A stretch of DNA of 64,000 bases. It comes from Hawksworthiomyces lignivorus (taxonomy: Eukaryota > Ascomycota > Sordariomycetes > Ophiostomatales > Ophiostomataceae). A program made the position numbers and the translations under genes. The stretch is taken from assembly GCA_002917075.1 (NCBI GenBank), contig NTMA01000003.1:682001-746000 (forward strand), read 5' to 3'. Each line of letters opens with the position of its first letter. The first letter of the stretch is position 1. Below the pieces are notes generated by a model. The model was not told the origin of the DNA. It saw nothing but the letters and a program-made list of their open reading frames with translations, and did no database searches. Positions 56,468-64,000 of this stretch are shown in pieces.

Positions 56468-57406
56468 ATGGAAGATAATTTTTTCTCTTCACTTTCAAGC
56501 AAACATGTCGAGCCACTATGGAAGGTGTTGCATAGGATGGTGCCACCATTCCCAAACCCGGGTGCGCAAGCAGTATCATGGCCATATAAAGACTTGAGGC
56601 CGGCACTGCTCGAGTCAGGAAACATCGTCTCGGCAGAAGAAGCAGAGAGACGGGTGCTGATGCTTGTTAATCCCAGCCTTGAAGCACCCTGCACAACGGA
56701 CACAATATATGCGGGCCTCCAGCTCGTGCTCCCTGGCGAGACAGCGCCGGCGCATCGCCATGTTGCGTTTGCGCTGCGTTTTATCGTAGAGGGTTCGGAC
56801 GGCTTCACGGCGGTGGAAGGCCAGAAGATTAAGATGGAGCGAGGAGACGTGATTTTGACGCCAAGCTGGCATTGGCACGACCACGGCAATGAGGGAACTG
56901 CCCCAATGATCTGGCTGGACGGGCTTGATTTGCCTGTCTTTAAATTCCTACGAAACAACTTTGCAGAGAACTATAGCGAGCCGCGCTACCCTAGCACACC
57001 GACTGCCGGTTCGCCCTTCAAGTTTCCCTGGGCACCCGTCGCAGAAGCGCTCAATAGTATACCAGGCACATACGCGGTGCATCACTACCATTTGCCAAGC
57101 GGCGAGCACTTGTCCAAGACCATCTCTGCGCAAGCCGAGCGCGTGGCGACAGGCGCCAGCTCCCCTCCGTCTCGGGAAACGTGTTCATTCGTCTATCACA
57201 TCTACGAGGGAACGGGCTACACAATGCTTGAGTTGGCTGATGGATCTACAAAGAGGATTGAGTGGACAACAAGTGATACTTTCAGCGTCCCTGCATGGAC
57301 GAGACTGTCGCACACGTGTACGAATAGCGATGGCGGGGCCTATTTGTTTGCTGTGAATGATAGGCCAATGGTGGAAAGCCTCGGAACCGCAAGAAGCTCG
57401 AAGTAG
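56468..57406 (+). CDS. Gentisate 1,2-dioxygenase-like cupin
   Basis: Intronless bicupin of 312 residues. Cupin 1 carries GLQLVLPGETAPAHRHVAFALRFIVEG with His96 and His98, then VILTPSWHWHDHGNEG with His137 as the third Fe(II) ligand, the gentisate dioxygenase arrangement. KMERGDVILTP and the PMIWLDGLDLPVF segment also match. The second cupin (TCSFVYHIYEGTGYTMLELADG, TFSVPAWTRLSHTCTN) has lost clear metal ligands, as usual. The enzyme opens the ring of gentisate between C1 and C2 to give maleylpyruvate. At 312 residues it is slightly shorter than typical members. The residue after HRH is Val-Ala-Phe where many relatives have a Ser/Thr-Gln, so a substituted gentisate is possible. Promoter shared with GFA protein 1. 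Confidence 0.88.
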   Translation: MEDNFFSSLSSKHVEPLWKVLHRMVPPFPNPGAQAVSWPYKDLRPALLESGNIVSAEEAERRVLMLVNPSLEAPCTTDTIYAGLQLVLPGETAPAHRHVAFALRFIVEGSDGFTAVEGQKIKMERGDVILTPSWHWHDHGNEGTAPMIWLDGLDLPVFKFLRNNFAENYSEPRYPSTPTAGSPFKFPWAPVAEALNSIPGTYAVHHYHLPSGEHLSKTISAQAERVATGASSPPSRETCSFVYHIYEGTGYTMLELADGSTKRIEWTTSDTFSVPAWTRLSHTCTNSDGGAYLFAVNDRPMVESLGTARSSK

Positions 57407-58867
57407 AATACTGAATCGATACGACTGCACTTTAGATGGTAGGCATAATTTGCTACGTCGACTGGTTGTCGAGGGATAATGCTAATAAAGTGATCTGTAA
57501 GTGGTCAAGTTAAAGCTAAAAATGCTATTCAGGCCGCTGCTTTTAGCTAACGTGAGCCGCCGTTTTTAGTGGCCTCCGCAGTGAGGGATCGTCCCTTCAA
57601 AGTCCTTTGAATTTAAGAACTGTAATTTTTTATTCCCTTCTATCCATCCCTATGACGATGCTGTCAATGCTCAATTATTGCTTCCAAACCGCAGGAGTGA
57701 CTGATGCTTTTGGTGCTTTCAAGTTCGCATGGGAGATCCTTATTTAATTATGGTTTAGGGTCACCAGTTTACCATCGACTCACAGATTAAAGATTAACAT
57801 AACAAGGAGAAGAATTTGACGAAAACAAAATACAATGATTTCATACGCCTTCCTCGTATTCCTTTATGAAGTTAGTTGACGTCTTCGCGAGCAGTCTGTA
57901 GGATCCCGAATCGTAACGGCAAGACTAAGGGCTTACACGTCATATGTAGGCTGTAATTACAGTGGCGGCGTAGACACAAAGTTCTGTGCACTCTACCATG
58001 AATTTGTTCCCTACTCACCGTAGATACATGTGACCAACACACGGAAGCCAACCTGTTTTGGCCAACCAGAGCGTTGCGTTACTGCATTTGGCTTTCACTG
58101 CAGAAATAGCGCGGTGGCTTTCTCAGCTCAACACGGCCATGCCGTTCCGTCTGGGCTTTAGTCCGTAAGAGGAAGTTGTGATTACTCATACTTCGTACTA
58201 CCGCAGACGATATGAAGACTTCGAAATGGGCTTTCAAAGCGGATTGGCGCTTGTCCCAACCGTTTCTGCATCAGTGTCTATTAGAAATCAAATGTATATA
58301 GCAACTTCGTAATTTATGGATCCTCATACTGCTTGTCTCCGTCTCGTCATCCGAACGGACTCCGTACAAGGCCTTTCGCCAGCATCTAAACGTAGCTCAT
58401 GATGCTAGCGGCCTCCCCAACGCCCGCGTTTCAGATGACTACTCAATGGTCCAAAATTAAGACAGCTACGGGGCCACTGGGCCACAGGCTCATTATGTTG
58501 CTTATTTTACCTGTGGCATCTTCTGCTGAAACATTAATTCCAGTTCACGAAACTATCTCTATAGTAAGTACCTTGGATTTCAAATCAACAGCGATTAGTA
58601 AGATTTGGTTTAGATCTTGCACTTCAGCGAAGACCGTAGGTGTGAGGCCTGTCTTTGATAGCCGCCACTCTTGAGGCTAAGTTTTACTTATGGTGCATAC
58701 ATATCCCCTGCCCTTACCTATCCCTGTGTTGTTTCTACCATTCTAACTAGCGCAAATTAAATGCAGAATCAATTGATATATATATGAAATACTGTCTTGT
58801 CCTGCAGAAGCTGGTTTATTATCCTATCAACTAGCAGAAACGCCTTCTTTTGCTAATTATTGACAAG
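57407..58867. other. Intergenic stretch without a recognised gene
   Basis: About 1.45 kb with only short frames (for example 58399-58674) that lack a domain. No CGG-N8-CCG site was found here. The missing isomerase of the gentisate route is not in it. Confidence 0.5.
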
Positions 58868-59361
58868 ATGCATGGCAGTTGTCTTTGTGGGAAAATCACA
58901 TACGAGGCCGAGATTCCCATAGATCCAAACACATCTAAGGTTAGTACATAAAGAAGCTCTTCAATTTGCTGCTCAAGTTAGTAATCAGATATGCACAGCC
59001 TCGTGCAATTCACTTATGCCACTGTCGGACATGCCGCAAAATCACTGGCGCATCAACAAGCGTGAACGTCGATATTCCTGCGGCTAACTTCCACCTCACC
59101 TCTGGCGAGCTGAAGCATAACCGGCTCTTACAGAAGGATGCCGGTTTTGAATTCACCCTCTCATTCTGCGGAGACTGTGGCACACCAATCTACGCGGTCG
59201 CCCATATCCCGGACTGGGATCAGAAAGTCCTCATTCAAGTTGGCAGTGTAGACGACGCCGACATCATCACCTCCCAGCCTGCCTTCGAGATAAATACGGC
59301 TTTCCGTTGCCCATGGATCACTCCGGTTGCGGGAGCCGATCAGAAACTCGGGTATGATTGA
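58868..59361 (+). CDS. GFA/CENP-V-family zinc protein 2
   Basis: Protein of 144 residues from exons 58868-58939 and 58999-59361. It starts MHGSCLCGKITYEAEIP, followed by IHLCHCRTCRKITGASTSVNVDIPAANF and SFCGDCGTPIYAV, the three zinc-Cys clusters of the GFA/CENP-V fold. GSVDDADIITSQPAFEINTAFRCPW is the usual C-terminus. It is more similar to the generic GFA pattern than to GFA protein 1, so a local tandem duplication is unlikely. Its upstream 1.4 kb lacks the cluster's palindrome, so membership in the regulon is uncertain. Function unknown. Confidence 0.83.
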
Positions 59362-60036
59362 TAGAGATTTAGACTAGATCTTGGGGAAGTGTATTTAGAT
59401 AGCTTAATATTAATAGCCGCATACATTACCTTACCTTTTTAACATCTTTTCTTGAGCGTCCTAACGGCTCAATGTATTATCAGTATCTCGATTACACTCT
59501 TTCCACGAGTCTACTTTCAGGCTCCGCGGTTTTACTGAACGTTTCAAGTTTCAAGTTTCCAAGGCTATATTCTTGACCGGATCGAACGAACTTGGGAAGG
59601 TGACTAACGTAACAGCATTTGACCACCTTACCCATCATTTCTTTTTCCTTGTGTCTACATATATGAAAACTAAGGACTCACTCTGCCGGTGATTCTGACT
59701 GTAGTTTTCGCAGCTAAAGGTGGTTTAAATTAGACAATGTCGCATTGCCTCAGCGACGAGCGAGCATACATGCGCAGGGGTGTAATTGACCATCAGTTAA
59801 TTTGGTATTTCACTCTTCAAAGCCTTACAGAGTACTACTTCTTAAATATCACAAAATCGTACTGCGTAATAGGGTGATTCATGCAGTTTTAGCTGCGCTT
59901 TTTCATGGATAAGTCACTCTTCGGGTATTGAATCCTCTAGGATTGGGGCGTTCAGACTATGACAGTAAACTGTGATGCAGTCAGAACTCACAAGCACCTC
60001 TCTAAAGCTTAAAATACCCCCCTAACACAAATCTGT

Positions 60037-60301
60037 ACAGGACACATAGGCCTCATTGCCTGCCTCCATATTAGACGCAAGCGAGAGTCCTCTATCTACG
60101 CCCACAGAGAGGATGCAGAGACTCCAGAGCACGTGATTCTCAACTGCGGAAGGAGCTCCGGCATGTCATCGAATTAGTCTCGGGTCACCGAAAATCTCTT
60201 CCGCTAACTGTGTGTGGAAAGAAAGACATCCAGGTCTATACTACAGTGGTTTAAGCGCAGAAAGCGCATCTCAGAGTACTACTTAGCCTCTAGACCCTGA
60301 G
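60037..60301 (+). mobile_element. Remnant of a LINE-type retrotransposon, C-terminal end of RT ORF
   Basis: Conceptual translation of 60037-60177 reads TGHIGLIACLHIRRKRESS followed by EDAETPEHVILNC, the TGH...YLxR...C...ETxEHxLxxC pattern at the end of fungal Tad/CgT1-type LINE polyproteins. Further on, in another frame, 60241-60301 gives LQWFKRRKRISEYYLASRP and a stop, like the terminal RW..R.GRI..Y.LA segment. The rest of the element is missing and there are stops and frame changes, so it is dead. It lies just upstream of the beta-lactamase-like gene. Confidence 0.55.
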
Positions 60302-60424
60302 AAGACGGAGAATCATAGAAGAGATACCAGTTATTCGTTCACTACCATCACCGTATTTTTCACTACCCTCCACCATAATTCTCTGTAATTCGTTATAAAT
60401 ATTAGCCGACTTTTGAATGTATAG

Positions 60425-60438
60425 CGGCCTCTGTTCCA
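60425..60438. promoter_or_regulatory. Degenerate CGG-N8-CCG site before the beta-lactamase-like gene
   Basis: CGGCCTCTGTTCCA differs from the cluster element only in the last base. It lies 112 bp upstream of the ATG at 60550. Confidence 0.3.
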
Positions 60439-60549
60439 CTAGGTTCCGTTTAGTTCAGACATATATAGCCTGGATTGGATAATAAATACGATTAAAGCGA
60501 AACGGTGGCTGAGTGCGAGCCCACGCTACATTTCCTGACGAACGCCATA

Positions 60550-61979
60550 ATGGGCACCATTACTCTTCCATCCAAAGTTGCCCACGATATCCAGAGCATC
60601 ATTGAAGAGGCTTGTGCGAATAAAGCATCAGGCCTTCCGTGTGCTGGAGCTGTGGTTGTGGGAGATGGCCGCCGGTGCGCTTCTAAGCTCTTCGAATATG
60701 TTGATGAGGTGGAAGATATTTACTGGCTGGCATCATGCACGAAGCTCATAACGTCTGTTGCATGCTTGCAGCTTGTTGAAAAACAAATTCTTGCTCTAGA
60801 TGATGCAGACCAAATCGAGAAGCTTTGCCCAGAATTGAAAGATGTCAAGGTCACTCGAGCTGATGGAGTCTTGATACCGAAGGAAGGAAGAATTACTTTA
60901 AGAATGTTGCTTACGCATACTGGTAGACTTGCTCTAGCTTTTCATTTCAAGTTTTTCGTGCCTTGGCTAATTAATTTATCGGGGCAGCTGGCTTTGGCTA
61001 CTCGTTTCTCTGCCCGTCTCTAGCAAAGTTTACGGCCAACACAGCGTCTTTCGATGAATTTTCAGGCTTGGTCGCGGATTTACATCAGCCTCTAGTAAAC
61101 CAACCAGGCACGGCATTTCATTACGGAGTAAGACCTTATTTATAACTTTCTTTACTTTGATAACGGCACATTGACTTTGTTTTGAGTAGATTTCTTTGGA
61201 CTGGGCCGGCATCCTCGTTGAGCGCGTCACAGGGCAGAAACTCAATGATTACATGCGCCAGTCTATCTTTGAGCCGCTACAAATCATAAACATGACTATG
61301 TTTCCTAACGAAGCTATGAAGGCGCGTCTTCCAGGTATATGGCACCGATATGAGGATGGGAAGCTCACCCCTCGACTGTATCCCCTAAGTCGGCCGCTTG
61401 AAGTGGGCGGCGACAACGGGCACACTTTCCACAGTGGAGGAGCAGGTCTTTTTGGAAGCTTGCGGGAGTTCTCAAGTATGTGCGAATTCAATCATTATCA
61501 TTTCTCTCTATTTACTTTTTGTTATCGTAGCTCGGTCTAATTACAAGGTCATAGAGGTTCTTCAGATGCTGCTCAATGACGGCACCTCTCCTACAACTGG
61601 CCAGCAGATCCTCGCGCCAGCGACGGTCCAAGATCTTTTCACGAACCAGTTGCCAGACATACCTGACTTCGCCCGCCGTGCGCTACCAACGTGCAAGCCA
61701 GACTTGGTGGGGCCAGCACCGGAGCTGTATCCGCTGTGCCCGGAGTCCAAGCCGCAGGGGTGGGGACTTGGTGGCATGCTCTCACCCGCCGTGACGGGCA
61801 GATCGGATAGCACGATGCACTGGTCCGGGCTGTCAAATGTGTACTGGTGGTGCGACAAGGAGAAAGGTGTAGCCGGAATTGTGGGATCACAAGTCCTCCC
61901 CTTTGTGGACCCTCAGGCTGTGGAACTCTGGGTCAAGGTTGAGACAAAAGTCTATGATAGCATCAATGCGATCATTTAG
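60550..61979 (+). CDS. Serine beta-lactamase/esterase-fold protein
   Basis: Class C beta-lactamase-related protein of 415 residues from exons 60550-60922, 60988-61127, 61190-61475 and 61531-61979. The ATG at 60550 (MGTITLPSKVAHDIQSIIEEA) is the first in frame. The nucleophile motif S-x-x-K is WLASCTKLITSVACLQLVEK; the second motif is PGTAFHYGISLDWAGILVERVTG with the catalytic Tyr; HTFHSGGAGLFGS and STMHWSGLSNVYWWCDKEKG form the third-motif region. Fungal members are esterases or transesterases (EstB or LovD type) rather than antibiotic lactamases. In a cluster for aromatic acids an aryl-ester hydrolase feeding the pathway is a fair guess. Only a one-mismatch copy of the palindrome precedes it. 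Confidence 0.85.
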
Positions 61980-62335
61980 TTAGGTAAATCACAAGGAAGA
62001 CGTTGTATTTTCGATATCAAGAACAGGGATTATTAGTAATTAGGTCATGCCTGGGCACCTCGTGGTTGTGACGGGATTGAAGTGTTCTGGAGGAAGGTGT
62101 GTCAATGGCTGCTGAGGAATACCGCTGTCATCCGCCAGGAAAGCGCATGGAATTGTCCCTACGGAGGAGCCAAATGATTAAAAGAAATACGCAATTGTAT
62201 GATATGCGGGATATGATACAGGATCAATAATATGCCGGTTACGGTATAATTATTTCTACGTCCGAAGTCCCCTCTTCCTTTGTCGGCTCATGCCGAGGTC
62301 CACTTGTAGAACAGACGCCAAATAATCCACCCTTG
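61980..62335. other. Convergent 3' intergenic region
   Basis: About 355 bp between the ends of the beta-lactamase-like and alcohol dehydrogenase genes. Nothing recognised. Confidence 0.5.
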
Positions 62336-63721
62336 TTATAAGTCGACCCCCTGCCATGACAGAATCGGCTTAATTACCTAGGCGCATCAGTCAGCCTCTG
62401 TTAATGATGCTGGAATGGCACTGTGTATTGTCTTCAGGGTAGCATAATTGGCATAGCGATAGTAGTACTCACTTGTCCTGATTTTAGGTCCGCTAAGGCT
62501 GTGTTCAAGCTCTCCGCGGGATACACCTTGGAGATCTTGTCGATGGGGAACTTGCCCTCGTGGAAGAGTTCAACGAGCCGGGGAATCAACTAATGGGGTT
62601 GATTGATAGTTAGTTAGGGTCTATCTTCCTAGGCCACATATGTCCGACGCACCTTTTGTGGGTTGGCGAATCCTTCAATCACCCCGACGACGCGCTTGCA
62701 GGACGTCAACAAGTCTAATGCATTGAGCTGCAGGTCTGCAGTTGGAGGGGGTACGCCGACGAGAGCAAGCGTTCCATCGTGTGAGAGTGCCTGAAAAGCG
62801 GAGTTGAGGATGAAGGGTAAACCCGTAGTGTCGATGATCTTGTCGATGCCATCCGGGAAAAGAGCTCGCAGCCCAGTATTAAGGTCCTTGGTCGTACCCG
62901 TGTTCACTACATGAGTTGCACCGAGAGACAGTGCCGTATCTAGCTTGGCCTCCACGATGTCGACGGCAACAATAGCTCTGGCACCACATACTTTAGCTGC
63001 CATGACGGCAGCGAGGCCGACCGCGCCAACCCCTAGCACTGCCACCGTATCCGCCGATGATGGTTTGAGTACGTTGAAGATAGTACCTGCGCCCGTCAGG
63101 TAGCCGCATGCCAGAGGCGCCAGGAAGCGAAGCTCCTCCTCTTGCGCGGCTCCAATCTTGACAACGCACCGCTGTGCCACAACGGCCAATTTGCTGAGCG
63201 ATGACTGCCCGAAGAACTGTCCGTGCACCGGCGTTCCGTCAGGGAGCCTTATCGGCGATTTGACACCGTCACCACCAAGACGCGTCGTGAGGAAGTTGAT
63301 TTTGGTCGCGTTGATGCAGGCACCCATGCGGTCGTCTCTACAGGATCGGCAAGCGTAACAATTGTGTACGGAGAGGATGACTACATCGCCAGGAGATAGG
63401 GATTTGTCAATTACCCCGGAGCCAACATGGCGGACGATACCAACACCTTCGTGGCCGAGCACGGCAGGAAAACTGCCAACCGGCATGCCACCCTGCTGCA
63501 CAACAATGTCCTATAGCACATCTCAGTTAACGGCTTAAATAGTCCAAGTAGAAATGAGCGGATTGCATCGCCTTTACCGTATGACAAATCCCCGTATACT
63601 TTATCTCAACCAAAACCTCATCTTCTTTCACTTCGTCGAGAACAACATCGCGCAATGTAAAGGGGGCGCCAACTTTATCCACCACGTAAGCTTTAGTCTG
63701 AACGTTTGTAAATGCACTCAT
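62336..63721 (-). CDS. Zinc-dependent alcohol dehydrogenase, aryl-alcohol type
   Basis: Medium-chain dehydrogenase of 386 residues from exons 63721-63578, 63510-62653, 62589-62473 and 62377-62336. Catalytic zinc ligands are Cys in KYTGICHTD, the GHEGVGIV His-Glu pair and Cys174-equivalent in APLACGYLTGAGT. The structural zinc cysteines are in HNCYACRSCRDDRMGAC. The nucleotide motif is VAVLGVGAVGLAAVMAAK with VDIVEAKL, whose Asp favours NAD+. The segment between the lobes (INFLTTRLGGDGVKSPIRLPDG...HGQFFGQSSL) and the PLACGYLTGAGTIFNVLKP core match aryl/benzyl alcohol dehydrogenases. It would oxidise (hydroxy)benzyl alcohols to aldehydes at the head of the pathway; the aldehyde dehydrogenase is not in the window. 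One CGG-N8-CCG site is 88 bp upstream. Confidence 0.88.
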
Positions 63722-63808
63722 TGTGGGTGGATATGAGCAAGATGAATAGCTACCACATCCATCCATTACGCTGTGGGGTACTGCCGGTCTTTAATAATTA
63801 TTGAACTG

Positions 63809-63822
63809 CGGCTATGATTCCG
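63809..63822. promoter_or_regulatory. CGG-N8-CCG site before the aryl-alcohol dehydrogenase
   Basis: CGGCTATGATTCCG, 88 bp upstream of the ATG on the minus strand; could also serve a divergent gene beyond the right edge. Confidence 0.55.
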
Positions 63823-64000
63823 ACGTTATGGTATGCTCTCCTTAATCACGCGAGTCCCCACGCCCAAGGAGGGGTCGTCGGATCTATCTCTTAGGAGGTC
63901 CAGCTTGGCAGGCTATTCTCTATCTATACAACACGCAATCATAATTTACTAGCAAGAAATAAAAGTATTGTTCTCATTCACTATCTGTGTGTAACCGAAT

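Noticed and set aside
60550..61979. Antibiotic beta-lactamase function
   Set aside because: The S-x-x-K and Tyr motifs are shared by eukaryotic esterases and transesterases of this fold; nothing supports antibiotic hydrolysis.
1..64000. tRNA, rRNA or CRISPR loci
   Set aside because: No cloverleaf with a B-box-like GGTTCGA element outside coding sequence, no rRNA motifs, and no regularly spaced repeats were seen.

Overview
The window is nuclear DNA of a filamentous ascomycete (Pezizomycotina). Genes carry short (about 50-100 bp) GT-AG introns with CTAAC/CTGAC-type branch sequences, proteins belong to typical Pezizomycotina families (Zn2Cys6 regulators, HET-domain proteins, a HET-NLR, LaeA-like methyltransferase, AmdS-type amidase, GFA/CENP-V proteins), and intergenic DNA is AT-rich and long. 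No rRNA, tRNA, CRISPR or bacterial-style operon was seen. Coding models were built by joining frames at splice sites; almost all sum to whole codon numbers.

Layout. 0-13 kb, accessory metabolism: a cupin cut by the left edge, a LaeA-like methyltransferase, a glyoxalase-fold protein, a Upc2-like regulator, and an AmdS-type amidase (apparent 1-bp frameshift) divergent from its own Zn2Cys6 regulator across a promoter with two CGGCG/CGCCG palindromes. 13.8-27.7 kb, non-self recognition: a 1,557-residue HET/NB-ARC/TPR/ankyrin/ZZ protein, a scytalone-dehydratase-like enzyme with altered active site, an ankyrin-CorA membrane protein, and a second HET protein. 27.7-43.7 kb, scattered genes: a SnoaL-like protein, a short-chain dehydrogenase, a small secreted cysteine-rich protein, a Shb17-like phosphatase, an O-fucosyltransferase-like type II membrane protein, a Zn2Cys6 regulator and an SRPBCC protein.

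46-64 kb is the most coherent region: an aromatic-acid catabolic cluster of gentisate type. It holds a Zn2Cys6 activator, a short-chain dehydrogenase, an SMP-30 lactonase, a salicylate-hydroxylase-like FAD monooxygenase, a fumarylacetoacetase-family hydrolase (fumarylpyruvate hydrolase candidate), a GFA-family protein, a gentisate 1,2-dioxygenase, a second GFA protein, a serine beta-lactamase/esterase-fold protein and an aryl-alcohol-type zinc dehydrogenase. The inferred route is aryl alcohol to hydroxybenzoate to gentisate to maleylpyruvate to central metabolites.

The main new observation is a shared promoter element. The palindrome CGG-N8-CCG, usually CGGA-N5/6-TCCG, occurs twice between the monooxygenase and hydrolase, twice between the GFA gene and gentisate dioxygenase, three times between the dehydrogenase and the SMP-30 gene, once before the alcohol dehydrogenase and twice upstream of the regulator. 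This predicts a single regulon bound by a Zn2Cys6 dimer, most simply the product of the gene at 46110-49344.
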